A DNA stretch of 64,000 nt from Agaricus subrufescens. Taxonomy: Eukaryota > Basidiomycota > Agaricomycetes > Agaricales > Agaricaceae. Made by a program: the position numbers and the translations under genes. The notes beneath the pieces are model-generated. The model did not search any database. It was not told where the DNA came from and saw nothing but the letters and a program-made list of their open reading frames with translations. Position 1 is the first letter of the stretch. Every line of letters begins with the position of its first letter. This document shows positions 45,060-59,140 of this stretch, piece by piece. The DNA lies in contig CM057057.1 in assembly GCA_029945375.1 (NCBI GenBank), positions 1,240,001 to 1,304,000 of the forward strand. Direction: 5' to 3'.

Positions 45060-48000
45060 TGTGTGTGTGTTAACTTGGGGGTGACTGTCGTATCTTCTGG
45101 GTTTCCCTCTTCTTTTATACTCCTGAATGGTGAACTTGATATGACTCAACACTGCCCAAGTGTTTTGATGGAACACAGTGAAGGATCCGTACACATCGCG
45201 AGATCACTGCGACGCACAGCACCGCAGTTGTCAATGATTGAATATCATTTCCCAAATCGTGGTTTGGGGCTCAAGGTAGCCGAGTCATTCATTTGTCGGA
45301 GGCTGGGTTCGACGGTTCCGGCGGCCTTGACAGTCGGAGCCAGGAAATGACTGGTTTCCGAAAGCCGTGTTAGTGAAGGATCAGGACACGAGACCACTTT
45401 GAATCGTCAATCGAGTCATATTGGAATACGGAAAGGTTTCTTTTTTATATTCGAGTCAGGAACGAGCCGACTGCGTTGGTAAATCATAAATACAGCCACA
45501 CAGGGGTGATCGACGTGATCACTGGAGCTACAATGATGCTTGGGAGAGTAGCGTAGGAGATCTGGATATCTTGGTCAGCCAAACATGTGAGCAACTTTCT
45601 CACTGGCTGATTCCAACAATCTTCCACACAATTTATAGACTCGCAGAGAAGTATCGTTCTTTCTCCGCCAAGTTCCTTAAAGGAGGGTTACTTCCGAAGA
45701 TAAGCCACATTCACTACGTGTTCTGACTCTGATTTCCGTTTGTCGTCGTGAAGGAATAGCATTGTGCGGAACCTTCTCTGTTAAAGCTAACCTCGCGAGA
45801 AAAAGCATGAAATCTCCCGCGGTTTGTGTACCTTGGATAGAGAACAGAACAACAAGTCGCATCACATGCCATTGAGTGGACATCCGTGTGACTCTCTCAG
45901 TCTTACGCCCTAAATTATACCGACTACCAAGCGTCCACTATAGCGGCGTACCGGCTCAAGGTTCGACTAACGTCTAATGTCCCCTAGCATAGGAGGATGA
46001 AGTCAGTCTACTCCGTAAAAAGGTTTAACTGGCAACATGCTGTATTCTCGATGGGAACAAGGCCCTTCGGAAAAAAGAAAAGCATTGATGACTGACTCCG
46101 ATACTCGGAGGGTCCGTCTATCACCAACCCGCCACCTTTTGGCCACTCGCTTCCTGTAATTAATCTCCATGTGCGCAAGACAGTGAAGTGGAGCAAAAAA
46201 GCATATCTTCTTCTTAGAAGCGTCTATCACCAGTGACGAGGCGCCGCGTGTCTTGGCCGCTTCTAATTATTACTCTGAGCTCATAGTCACCTCACACTGT
46301 GCAAGCAGTCGTAGCATGGCTAGCGGTGCCCTTCTCTCCCCCTTCCGTATCGGCGTCATCTATTCCAGTCGCTCAGCCCCTATACTTTCCTCCAGGCCCA
46401 GCTACTAGGGAATCTGTCGAGTATCGGTGTATGCAATTAATCCCTCAGTACTCTCGGTGATTGCCTGGTCACCGCTGCAATGATATCATATTGCAACTTG
46501 CCCCTGAAGTCTGTAATAGCAGACTGCCGTCAGCTAGCTGAAATTGCTGCCCTTCAAGTTTCCCTCCTTAGTCTTTTTGGCTCCAGAGCGATGACGACGT
46601 TGTCCATGTTTGCATTGATATGGACTACTCCCGGGTTTCGCGGGATTTGTTATACGAGAACTCATCTCATCCAGGATCTAGAACTCCACCTTCGCCGATT
46701 GCTTTTTGCGCCATCACAAGATAACATTTTTGCTATCGGTTGTCTTTTCTTTTGATACCCCACCTCTAATTTTGTGGCCTTGCATTTTCATATGATGAAA
46801 CAAGAGCCTCCGAGGCGGAGTGTCTCCTCAAGTATAATAGTCTGGTGTACTTTTTCCAACATACAATTATTCGACCCTTTTACTATGAGAAGTCATCTAG
46901 ACTCCTTTAAGATGGCGGCGTGACGTAGCTTCACAGAGTTTTCACCAGAGCTCAGATGACCATCATTGCAAGGCTCGGATCGTGGAATTCGTAGAATATT
47001 TCTCACAACCCTGTCGTGATTTCTGTTACAATTGAAGGGTACAAGTCCTCTAAGTTTCAGTGACACTTACACAATATTAAGGCGAAAGTGGACAATAACG
47101 ATCTTGAAGAACATCCTGCAATGCCGAGTCAGTCCCGTGCCGGGCGGGGATCAACCTGCACAAGTTTCGACTCCTTGACGTACGCGGAAGTCGGGCGCTC
47201 GGAAGGATGTTGTCGCTGCAACGGAGATAGCAGAGACCGTCGGCGGGTGAGAACGAAGCAAGTATATATGTAATCGTACTATTTGAGGATCAAAAGAATG
47301 AAACACCGTTAGTAACTAGACAGGCCCAAACTCCAGATCTTTCGGCGGGCTCATGTAAGCCGCCACAATGGCGCAACAATGAATGACCTAGCGGTAAGTT
47401 CGGTGAGCGTAGTACTTTACTCTTGGACACTCCACGGGTATTTTGGGACTTGTTTCAATTATTGGATCGGGAAGCGTCGTTGGCCGTGACTACCGCGAGC
47501 TTTCGACAGTTAATGAGTGATGACTTTGCTTTCAGCCAGGGGACGAGGACTCTAATCAGCGGTACAACCTGGCGGGGTGTGCCATTGCATTTCTTTCGAG
47601 CTTCGCAGATAAGCTCATGTCTACCAGTTCTTCGCCCTTGTCAGAATATGATTTCTTCGAGGCTCGGAGCCCCATTCAGAAGAAGAATGCTTGAGTTTCA
47701 GGGCGTCGTAAGGGAAGCCGTGTAGTTTATGAATTTTGTAATTGTGTTGATGTCGTCAGAGGTCTGGATTACTATCATTTATCTACCTCCATGAAACCCG
47801 CAACAGTTAAAATTGCCGAAGTCCACTTCTTGATCCTCATTTTGTAGTCAATGTGTAGCGTATACTATGATATGGCAGGGGATATATAGATTGACACACT
47901 CCACTGTCCAATACGGAAGATGAGGCTACTATACTTAGGCTAATAAACACTACAGTGCCTATCCTCCGTCCTAGCTCCTCGAATACAATCTTTCCTCATG

Positions 48001-49549
48001 GAAGCATTTAGAGGTGAACAATGGGGCTGAGATTTAAATAGGACATTGGTTAGAGTCGTACACTTGATTAGGAAATTTGAAATTACTCCACCTGCCCCAC
48101 AACGCTGTCCGCCCAAGAAAATACACCGACTGAATACGTATATGACAAACCTATGACCGACCAGAATTGAAGACATTCGGTTAGCAGAGAATTGTCCAGA
48201 GCCTTACTTTCAGAGAGTCCGGCCAATTTCTGTTGTTCAACCGGTACCAACTGGGGTCTCAAGCAGTTGTCAGGACCCTGGCTTGATGTTGAGCTGATGG
48301 AGTCGCGTGCGATTGACTTTAGGCACTTTCGGCCATCGTTCGATTGCTGGCTTCGGTGGCGGGAAGCACCGGATTGCCTCGATGGGATTAAGGTTTTGAC
48401 CAGTTCTCCAAAGCCCGAAAACCAGTCTCAGCAGCCGTCTCCTATTGTCCCCATTTATGCAGATTCTAGGGCAAAAGTTTGAAGGAACAATATAAAAAAA
48501 AAGGAGTCATAGGACCATGGGTGAGGTGCGCCCTGAAAAGTATGCTCACGATGAATGACCATGCTATCAGTCTTAAGGAGACTCGGAGTATCAACAACGT
48601 TGTTCTTTTTGGGTTCACGCACCAAAGAAACACTTAGAACATGCCTGTCATGAGTATTTTCGGATTGCGTTTTATTCGTCTCCCCTTGATTTTCCCCCAC
48701 TTCCTGGGACGGTCGGTCCGAACTTTTTTTGCAATATCATGTATACCTCTCGGAAACCGCTTCAGCACACTGGTGGGTGCAGGGTTTAATCATCGTGTAG
48801 TTTACGGCCTGGCGGGGACATCCATATGGGGTACTTGCCCGTGGTCCGATGAATTAAACTACTGGGGCTCAAGTTGCGAGCTTCGCCAGCCGAGCAGATC
48901 GGTGAGTTGCCTGTCGTGCAAGAGCTTTTCGTTGATCTAATTTAGGTGAAAAATTAAGAAGGACATATCCCGATAAGTAAGGCTCTTGATTCCCAGTGCC
49001 CTCAGAAGAAGAGGCACGGCTAAACTTCGATGAAGGCGACAACTCCTCTTTACTGTTGATTGGACTCAGTTCCCGGCTACTGGTCACATCCGAACAGGGA
49101 TGATGCCGGACATGTGGTCTTGTGATGCATGATACCGCCCATATCTTGTTGCCCCATTGTTGGCCCCGACTCCCGATCACGCCAGGACAATTCATTCTCC
49201 ACAAACACGAGGCATTTTGTTACGCTATATTTGGGTCTAGATCCTCAATATAGATCTCTCAGCTTGGCTAGCCGGATTGCCATTGGCTCTCTCGCTGAGA
49301 AATCTCCACCGCTAAACACTCCCCACATGACTTTGGCGCATCTGGTAACTCAGATTTTGTACAACATGATGTGAGTAAGTAATCCCGATGAGTGAGGTAA
49401 TTCGGACGATGATCTTGTCCTAACCCCTTTGATACCAATTTCATACGGTGGCACATTTCTCAGGCTATGCCGGGAGGGCTGCTATTTAATGCGCGTCGTC
49501 AAAATCTATCTAAACCCGACATCCACCCTCTATCTATTTTCCCTCCACG
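45060..49549. other. Large gene-poor interval
   Basis: About 4.5 kb without a gene I can support. Frames of 60-111 codons occur (for example 46480-46755, 47423-47725, 48192-48482, 48641-48940) but none shows a domain, and none joins to neighbours through good splice sites. Several stretches (46.3-47.7 kb and 48.2-49.2 kb) have fairly balanced base composition, which could reflect decayed genes or mobile elements. No tRNA, rRNA or tandem repeat was recognised. Confidence 0.5.
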
Positions 49550-51978
49550 ATGTCGAGCGTCTCCTCCAGAGACAAAAAGGAAACCCAAGAGCACGACGTA
49601 GAAGTGCAACACGTAGATTTAGCCAACAATGTACAGGCAAAGTAAGTATTAAATCGGCCCTTCTTGTGAACATGCCTCATTTGCCTGTGATAGAATTCAG
49701 AACCCTCTGTATGGAATTCCTCGTGAAAAACTGTTGAAGCAAGTCGAGGAGTTCACCCACGAAAAAGGGTTTGAGGATAAACTAGAACTCTTCCAAAAGG
49801 CCGCCATCCTGGCCCAGAACCCAAAGCTTTTTGAGGAAATGCCGGAGTTGACAGAGAGCGACAAAGAAGCTATTCGCAGGGAAACAACTCGTAAGGTGCC
49901 AAAACTATGTTGTTTGTTCTCTCACTAAAGCTCGTCACAAGATCGGTGGAGTCAACCCCGCGCACTGTATATGACTGTTTTTATATGCAGTTTAGCCGCG
50001 GCTGTGCAGTGCGTTTCGCATAAATTTGGTTTACAATAGGTTTCACGAAGCTAACTTTCCCGTTCTCAGAGGTTGGGATCAGGAAGGATCCAACGGTGCA
50101 AACTTGAGTTTCCCAGACGAGTTCGGTTTGGCGGGTGAATCCCGTGATTGGATCGTCGGTCTCGTCAACGCAGGGTACGAAATTCTTACTATGCGCATCG
50201 AATCTGAAAACAAATAAAAGTTTAATATCTTAGGCCGTATATTGCATCTGCTTTCGTAGGATGTTGGCTCGCGGACCCGTTGAATCATTACCTGGGGCGT
50301 AGAGGAACATTGTTTTGGTGTGGTGTCTTCTGTACCGTCAGTGTGATTGGCTCTGGATTTGCACAAACATGGCCACAACTCTTCGTGCGTCTTGCAAAAC
50401 TTCCCCGTTATCGCACCTACTGAATATTGTTAGATTTGTCGTCTTCTACTTGGACTAGGTATGGGTCCGAAAGCCACAACTTCACCGGTTTTTGCTGCAG
50501 AAAACGTTCCTGCCAACGTCCGTGGAGGGTTGGTCATGTCGTGGCAGCTATGGGTAAGTCCCATTGTTACAAGGATACTGTCGTCGATTTTGATCATATC
50601 ACAAGACTGCTTTCGGTATCTTGTTGGGTGTAACCGCGAATTTGATCCTGTTCCAAGTCGGTGATATTGCTTGGCGTCTTCAGTTGGGTTCGGCATTTAT
50701 TCCGGCCGTTCCGTTGACTATTGGAGTCTGGTTCTGTCCCGAATCACCTCGTTGGTACATGAAGAAAGGTCGATATCAAGACGCGTTTAAATCTTTCTGC
50801 AGTCTACGCAACACAGAACTTCAGGCTGCAAAAGATTTGTACTACGTTCACAGACAACTCCAGGAGGAATTTGCGGCGCTCAAGGAATCGACTTACCTAG
50901 GGCGCTTCTACGATCTTTTCACCGTTCCCCGACTCAGGCGAGCTACGCTCGCAAGCTGGGTTGCTATGATTGCTCAGCAGATGTGTGGTATCAACATTAT
51001 CGCCTTCTATTCTTCAAGTATTTTCGCAGATTCTGGGTTTTCACAGCGAGATGCATTACTAGCCTCTTTTGGTTTCGGCTTGGTCAACTGGTTGTTCGCC
51101 TTCCCCGCTGTTTTTGTATGTCCACATTTTCAACCGTTGCAAAGCATTCAATGACTGGGTGACTTTCAGACTATCGATACCTTCGGACGTCGCAACCTAC
51201 TTCTCTTCACCTTCCCCAATATGGCTTGGACTCTTCTTGCGGCTGGTTTTTGTTTCCTCATCAAGACCGGGAACCCTGCCAAAATTCCTCTTATTTCCTT
51301 ATTCATCTTCCTCTTTGCCGGTGCGTTGTCTTTATCATCTACTTCTGAACAACTCTCAATCCAATCGTTCACAGCCTTTTACTCGCCCGGAGAAGGGCCC
51401 GTTCCCTTTGCTTACTCGGCTGAGGTATTCCCGCTCACGCACCGTGAAGTCGGCATGTATGTTTCTGGTTTCTTACTCTTCTAATCTACGATACTAATCT
51501 GCGAATGAAGGGGTTGGGCAGTTGCGACAAACCTATTCTGGGCCGCTACTCTAAGCATTACGTTCCCTCGTATGGTGACAGCTCTTTCCCAAACGGGAGG
51601 TAGGTAGAATTACACGATTGCAACGCCGTAGATTTCTGATCACACTGTTCTGATCAGCGTTCGGGTTCTACGCTGGTCTAAATATGTTGGCTTTCGTTAT
51701 GATCTTATTCTTGATGCCAGGTATGACTATTTGACATTTTCTAGATTCTTCATCCCCCTAACCACACTGATACAGAAACCAAACAACGCACTCTGGAAGA
51801 ACTCGACTACGTATTCGCCGTGCCAACAAGTAAACACGTCCAATACCAATTGACAGAGTTCATCCCCTACTGGATTCGTCGATACATTTTCTGGAGAAAG
51901 GACGCAGAACTGAGGCCATTATACAACTTTGACGAAGTTGAGTCGATCACTGTCTTTGAAAAGGGTGCCGGCCACTAG
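49550..51978 (+). CDS. MFS sugar transporter (sugar porter family)
   Basis: The start at 49550 gives [21 protein letters not shown] long cytosolic N-terminus precedes the first helices. Sugar-porter signatures are present: [10 protein letters not shown] after helix 2, [12 protein letters not shown] after helix 6, [17 protein letters not shown] in helix 7, [28 protein letters not shown], and [15 protein letters not shown] after helix 12. Exons are separated by short introns and the stop is TAG at 51976-51978 after VFEKGAGH. It imports a sugar or related polyol by proton symport across the plasma membrane. The exact substrate cannot be told from sequence. No disabling lesion was seen. Confidence 0.88.
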
Positions 51979-53884
51979 TACGGCCATCTTGGGATTTGGA
52001 TTGATATTTATTGCTTACGACCCATCGGTCTCACGAGGGGGACATGTTATTCGACGCCACTGTATTGAACGTTACGCGCCCATGTACCAGTTTAGCTGGG
52101 ATATACTTTTTTTTTTTTCCAATACTAGTCAATATGCAATTGCTTACAGTGGTCTTCCGATCACACCTGACCGGCTTTCCACTTATAAAGACCGCTACCC
52201 ATTCAAAGAAGGCTTAAAAAACTGAAACGTTTCCATTTACCGCACAGCACCGACAATGGCGGCAGGACCAGGCCTGTAGAACCATAAGCCGCTGGAAACT
52301 TTCTTCCCTCGGCTAAACTCGATCCGATTCATATAGGCCTGGCCCAGCCACGTATTCCCCCAGAGGAATACAAGAATACAACTCATGGGGCCCCAAGATG
52401 CCAAGACCATCATCTCAACAGCTTTACATTACGAATTGCGGATAGATCCTAAACGCAAACCAGGCAAAGAAGCACCACAAGTGGAGAAGACGAATATCAG
52501 TAGGGAAGCATTCATTGTGGGAAATCCCATCACATATATAGTCTGTTTCTATCTCCACTTTGCGTGCCTGAGCGGCCATTAAAAACCACTACAAATGGGG
52601 GACTTCGGAGTAATACCCCTTTAAAATTCTGTATTCATATACAAAGAATCGCGTGCACACCCTGTCATCATGATCAATGGTAGGCGGAGGTGGGGGGAGA
52701 ACTGGTAGCGGGGAAGAACCCCACACCCCTGACCCGACTTTCAATACATGATACAGATGGGCAAGGCCAGGGTGGAGGCAATAGGACCGGTTGTCGGAGC
52801 CCATTTGCCGAAAATTTATCTTGTAATGTAAAAAGCAAAAAAAAAGCAAACAAACCATTATGATCATAAGTCGGCCTTCGTCTATCACCGTGTTCAGCCA
52901 CAAAAGTTATTCATGTATATGTACATAATTAAATAACACCATCTCGGAGAAGCAATAGTGTCGGGGTTATCCAAGGCCTAAAAATTTTACTTTTCGGCTA
53001 CCATCTCCCATGGCGCAAAACCACATAGTTCTTCGCCTATCGACACACGGTCACTGATCAACTCTATCAGTCGGCCCCCGGCTGACTGAGAAGGCACAAG
53101 CACACGATCATGTCAATCATGAAAAAAAACACTAAACTACATGATCGCGTGTATGTACCTAACAGCGATCCCAAGCACGAGGCTGACAGCTGGCACAGTC
53201 AACAGTGGCAGAATATCATGGCACACCCCTTTTAGTGCAACATTTCTCAGTGAAGCCGGCCCACAAATAGACATAAGAACGTATTCGATTGTTATTATTG
53301 ATGACCAGAACCCGTGAGCAATACAAGTCAAAAAACAAAAATATTAATGCGAGAACGAAAAATCAATCATGAAAAACAGATGCTATTATTGCCATGTGCA
53401 AGAATTCAGAAACCAAGAGGGCAAGGGAATCAATCCAATGTTAAATACAAAATACAAAAAAAAAAAAAAGAAATCATGCATCAAAAACCAGGTGGAATTC
53501 CAAAAGTGTCGAAAAAGACCAACGAACTTACAAGCGCGCAAAAAAAATATAATGCAAGCATGGTGGACGGATGGGGTTCTATCTGACATGGACGAAAAAA
53601 AAATCAACTCTTATGTGTGTTTGAAAAAAAATTTTGAATTACAAAAAAGACATGGGCCAAGGCTGCATGGTTGTATGATGATGATGATTATGATGATGGG
53701 AGATGCATCTATCGTTATTTTGAAAAAGAGAAGGAAAAAAAAATGAAATAACAACAAAAAAAGTGTGTTCCAAATAACAAATCCCATCCCTCCAATCACT
53801 CGTATTATCTCCCTCCTCCCCCCTCTCTAACATCATCCCAATTCCCCCTCCATTTCCTTCTCCCCTCACCTACGCACATCAGTT
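51979..53884. other. Intergenic between convergent genes, A-rich in its second half
   Basis: About 1.9 kb between the ends of the transporter and NST1. The part from about 53310 to 53760 is strongly A-rich on the plus strand, with runs such as A12 near 53457 and ATGATG repeats near 53680. Frames here (53314-53586, 53369-53746 and antisense ones) are compositional. No gene was recognised. Confidence 0.55.
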
Positions 53885-56800
53885 TTATGCCCCAGAATGA
53901 GGTGATCCAGGAGTATTATGATTGTGATTATGAGCATTCAAAAACGGAATATTACCACTTCCTCCCCCATTCCCAAAGAATGCATTCACATTATGCCAAT
54001 CAGGAGTAACAGGCGTATTGCCACCAGGCGCGGTATTACCCCACAAAGACGCTCCAGCACCAGTATTACTACCAGGCGCCACAGATGCAGGATGAGAACC
54101 AGGATGACCTATCGCATGCGGCATCGAATTCCCGTTATGATTACGTTGATTATGATTGTGCGTGTGCGTGTGGTTATTACTTCCAGGAGGTCCAATAGGC
54201 GGTCCTGGTCGACTTCCCGGCGCAGCCGAAAATCCTGGAGGCCCCCACGGCGTCGATCGTAAAGCATCGCCCACAGATCCACGAGGACTCGAAGATCCCC
54301 AAGGCGGTTGTCCAATCATACCAGCACCACCAGCACCACCCGCACTTCCCCCAGCACCCCCCATCCCACCAATCCCCCCTCCCAAACCCAACCCCGTCAC
54401 ACCAATCCCAATCGGCGCCGTCCCAGCATGATGCCTACGAGAAGCAGGAACAACTTCATCATCATCCGCAGCCAAGGCAGATGACCCCAAAACACCTTTC
54501 GGGCTCGGTGACCTCTTCACAGGCGAGCTAGACCTCGGACTCGAACTATCGACATTCCCTCCCCCAGAAGAATTAGCGGGTCCTGTAGGCCGGGCAATAG
54601 GTGCAATGGGTCGAGAAATAGGTCCAAGGTTAGTCATAAGCGCCGTAGACCCTGATGAACTCGGTCCTGGTAAATCAGAAAGCGTATGTATACTTCGTCT
54701 CCCCGACCCAGGTGCCAAGGACGCAGGACCAGCAGGACCTCCAGATACCGGTGTTGTCGGTGACCCAGAAGCAGTTGCCAAAGGTGTTTTAGGTTTGGTC
54801 GGTGGACCGATAGGTGAAGGAGCTCCCGAAGATAACCCTACAGGCACGCCCCGTTGATATGCATTAACATCAAACGGAGTGTTGAAGTTCCGGGGAAGCG
54901 CGGAGGGTTGTAGAGGCTGCTGCATACCTGCAGCACCGCCATAAGGAAAGTGAAGAGACGCGGGAGTAAAATTGTTCATTCGCGGAGACAAAGGCAACAT
55001 TCCACCAGGGCCTGACTGTCCTTGACCATACATCATGCCCGCCGACGGTGGAGGAGGAAGATGGGTAGTAATGGGTGTAGGAGGTTGCGATCCACCCATA
55101 GCAATCTGAGGTCCACGAGAAGAACCGGCCTGCTGGGGTATCTGTTGAGGAGCAGGACCGCGGTTGGGGTTGACGAGGACATTCGGAGAAGACATGGAAG
55201 AAGAGAGCGGAGGAGGTTTAGAACCACTGTAACTTTTCTTTGTAGGTGTACCAGCATTGCTGCTCATTCCACTCGAACTATTGTTCGGCGAGCGTTGCAA
55301 CCCGGCAGGAGATGATCCAGAAGCTACAAGACCATTATTGATCTTGGCGGGTGACGGTGAGGATACAGAGTACGCATTGCGCTTCCCTGACGAAGGACCA
55401 GCATTTTGTTGCTGCTGAACAGCCACAGCCTTCTGTTGCGCTGCAAGCTTCTCCCTCGCCTCCCTCTCCTCCTTCTCCTTTAAAGCCCTCTTCTCCTTCT
55501 CAACACGTTCCCTCTCCTCCCTCTCGATCCTCTCCTTCTCCCTCTTTTCCTTTTCAACTTTCTCCCGCTCCTCCCTCTCCTTCGCCAACCTCGCCTCCTT
55601 CTCCTCCCTGATTTTCCTCTCCTTCTCCTCCCGCTCCCTCCTCTCAGCCTTCAACTTTTCCTCTTTCTCCTTTCGCTTCCGCTCACGCTCAGCTTCACGT
55701 TCACGCTCCTCTTGCATTCGTTTCCGTTTCTCTTCCTCCTTGCGTGCCCGCTCCTCCTCAGCAGCTTTACGCACAGCCTCCCGTTTCGCACGCTCTTCCT
55801 CCCTCCTCTTCTTATTTTCCTCCTCTATAGCAGCTTGCCGAGCCCTAATAGCAGCCTCTTCCGCAGCCTTCTCAGCCGCCTTGGCTGCCTTCTCTTCTTC
55901 CCTCGCAAGCTTCTGTTGACTGCAAAGAATCCCAAACAGAAAACACAACAATCAGAAAAACCATACACCCAAAAACAAAAATGAGAAAAAAACAGCTTAC
56001 CGTTTCTTATCCTTCTTCCTCTGATTCGCAGACTGCTTCTTCTGCTCTCGTTCTTTCGTCAACTTATCCTCATCCTCCAGCTCTCTCAGCAACTGCATCT
56101 GTCTCTCCTGCGCTACCTTCTCTCTATACGCCTGTAAGACCCTCTGTTCAAACATCCTCGCCGCAAATATCGAAAACATCCGCTTCCCCTCCTCCATCTT
56201 CTGCTCCTCCGTCATAACCTGTATAAAAACCATCATAATCCGAAGTAAATTAAGTGGTTTCCCATCGGTATATCGATATTCAAGTGCAGGTTCATGAGGT
56301 ATCAGCGGCAAGTCCGCAGGTGTCCAGGAAGGAAGTAGTGTCATGTAAACATGGAGATCGAAATCGGTATAATTGTATTTGAAGAGAATAGGAATTTCGG
56401 ATTTGGGGGTGCGAGAAAGGAGGTACGGAGGATAGAGTGTATGCATGTGACACGACGTTGAAGCAATTGGTGTTCCGAAAATAAGCATATTGTAGAGTGC
56501 AAGGAAAAGGGTGTGCCAGGTCATAGATGCATCACCAAGATTGTTGACGTTGACGGTAATATTGATGTTTGGGAGATAGAGACAGGATAACATCGGGAAG
56601 CGGGGAGAACATCGTACGCGGCCCATTGAGGAAGGGGAAATGCAACAAAGGACAATAAGTCAGCAACCAGCGTTCCTTATCCGAAACTGAACGATTAAAG
56701 AGTGGGGGAAGAGAAGTTCAAAGAACAAGCATTCAGGTCAGCCACTCCTCAAGAGTGCGTCATTTCCCAATATAGGCATGCACATAGAACGGAAAATGCT

Positions 56801-59140
56801 TGCTCGCTGGTATAACGCCAGAGACCCAGACAAATTCGGAAAAAAAAAACCACCCACCTCCTCGTCATCATCTTCATCATCCTCCTCATCCTCACTTCCA
56901 CCATCCGCATCCTCCTCGTCAACAACATCACTCCCATCATCAGCGTCGTCTTCACTATCATCTTCACTGTCGTCTTCCACGTCCACCGCAGCCTCCTCTT
57001 CTCTCTGCATCCGTCTCTCTGCTAACTCCTCCATCATCTCCAGGAACTTCTGGCCATCGTTTTTCAAGAGGTCATCTGCTACAGTCAGGATATTACCCGG
57101 ACCTATAAGAACACATGACGGAAGGGACCGTATATGGCAATTTTTTTGAGTTTACGCAAAAAGGATCAAACATGCCCAAAACGAAGAAAATTGTCATGTC
57201 CCATGGTTATTCCGAAGGTTACTACGCAAGGGCTAAAATGTACTCACCGCTTACGGCTAGGCTTGTCAGATTGAAACCATCCCGTTTTATACCATTCATC
57301 CCTCTCCTTCCCTTCCCTACAACGCCCCGCCTACCTGCAGAGATTTGACGAGCCGTCTTGCCTCGTCCGTTCATTACTCCCCTATCACCATCGAGATCAT
57401 CATCCTCTTCTTCCTCTTCTTCATCCTCTTCCTCCTCCTCCTCCTCCTCTTCATCTTCATACTCGTCGTCTTCCCCGTACTCCTCACCGTCCTCGTCTTC
57501 GAACCCGCTTCCGTCATGATGATGATGATGGTGATGGTGATGATGTAGGGGATCGTGGTGTGCTGTCGAAAGCGCTTTTCTACCATTTATAGATGGTGGC
57601 TGTTGACGCTGCTTACCACCGCGACGTTTACCATTTGCACCTGTCGGGATAGGTGAAACTACAGCTCCGTTCTTATCGAGCTCGACGCTACCGGGGAACG
57701 GACCAGGACCAGGAGGGGGTGAAATCGTGCCGCCGGAATTTACATAACGCTGCTGGTGGTTCGCGTACTGTTCTAGCTCCTCGTAATAAGCATCGTACAG
57801 TACCTCGAGCTCCTCCTCAATAGCATTCCTATTTGTGTTTCAGGAAGACACACATATTTGAAGGTCGCGTGGTGATTTTGAGGGGGTTGATATCAAATGG
57901 AGATCCGATTGTGATCAGGAGAAGAATCAATGTTGATGTGGGCAGCATGGGAAGAACGAGAGCGTCAGTTCAGTGTCACGACTGTGGGCCAAGGGGTAAA
58001 TTGAAAAGATGATGAGGAAATCGGATACAAGAGAGAACTTTTAAAAACAAGAGACAAACACGAACCGCTTCCGGCCACAAACAGCACAATTGCACGAGTG
58101 TTTCTGCTGTTCTTTCATCTTTTTGAGGACGGTGTCTTTCTCGATCTTGACGAGGCTCCGACGCTCTTCCTCACCGAGACCGAGCCAGAAGTCCTTGATG
58201 CGTTCCCGTTCCTCGGTTGTGCTCGTGCTCCAGATCTTGTTTGCATTGGCCTTTCCCTTCGGATTGGAGCTGGAGACGGGGCCGTTCCTGGACTTGCTGG
58301 CGGTGGACAAGGGCGGCGAGGGGTGGCGATTTTGCTGAGCCGGAGGAGATTGATACGAGAGTGGAGCCTTGGAGGCCGCGCGTTCGCTGCGAGGCTGCTG
58401 CTGCTGCTGTGGTTGTTGCTGAGTCTGCTGCGGGTAGGCCATGGGCTTCTTGCCCTTGGACATGGGGGACGGGGATGGCTGGTTGGCCATCTGAGTTGTG
58501 GGACGATTGACGGGCATGGCAGGAGGAGAGCCTAAAGGAAACGATTTGTCATCCGGCATCGAAAATTCCCATGACCTCCGAACGCTCACCCAAATCCTCT
58601 GCATGCGCCGGCCGGGCCCTCTTGCGGCGCTTCCGGCGGCGGCGAGGCCCTCCCGAAATGGCAGGTCCGGGCAGCTGGGCCGGATCTTCAGCCTCGGGGT
58701 CGTCATTGTCGGTCTCTTGGTCAGACTCTTTGGACTGGGTGTTCATCTGGGCGACTCGGTGGTCAGGGGCTGGCGATTGGATACCCGGCCACAAACGCTC
58801 GCTCACACTATGCGATAATGCATTCCTCAGCATCTCCATCTTCACTTCTGACCCGTCGAGGCCCATCATCTCTTTGAAGATCGTCGCCGCGGCCTGGGTG
58901 AACAGCTCGCTATCGGGCTCGCCCGCCGCAGAGTCCATAATTCGCTGCCGGAGCTGTTCCATCGCCCGAGGACCGCGTTCAGCAAGACCTGTAACGGCCC
59001 TGTAAGTCCCTCCGCATCGTTCGCCGAAACGCTTCCTCACCGACTAATGCACTATGGACGGACAGCGCCTCTGCAAACTGTGCTTCCAAATGCTCCAGTC
59101 CCCGCCGAATGTCCTCGGGAAGTCGTCTGGGCCCTGACAT
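53885..59140 (-). CDS. NST1: Stress response protein NST1
   Basis: Exon 1 (59140-59041) gives [20 protein letters not shown]; exon 2 (58988-58590) and exon 3 (58531-58066) follow 52- and 58-nt introns. Exon 3 holds a Gln-rich tract and the conserved block [20 protein letters not shown] through [12 protein letters not shown]. Exon 4 (57828-57248) has [19 protein letters not shown], a His run and a long acidic run. Exon 5 is very acidic. After an unusually long intron comes [20 protein letters not shown], and then the Glu/Arg/Lys coiled-coil region followed by a Pro/Gly/Ser-rich tail to TAA at 53885-53887. This is the standard NST1 order. In yeast Nst1 influences salt tolerance and P-body-like condensates. 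The gene looks intact. Confidence 0.87.
56222..56626 (-). other. Open frame inside an unusually long NST1 intron
   Basis: The intron between the acidic exon and [10 protein letters not shown] is about 635 nt, about ten times the local norm. It holds a frame from ATG 56626 that stays open for about 134 codons and runs in frame across the acceptor into the next NST1 exon. Its product includes [20 protein letters not shown] and [18 protein letters not shown], with codon use that looks coding. I recognise no family. It could be an inserted exon from another gene, an alternative first exon of NST1, or chance. Confidence 0.45.

Noticed and set aside
53314..53746. Lys-rich plus-strand frames at 53.3-53.7 kb
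   Set aside because: They are translations of A-rich low-complexity DNA.
54156..55611. Plus-strand frames of 80-115 codons over the NST1 3' exon
   Set aside because: They are antisense shadows of low-complexity Glu/Arg and Pro/Gly-rich coding sequence.
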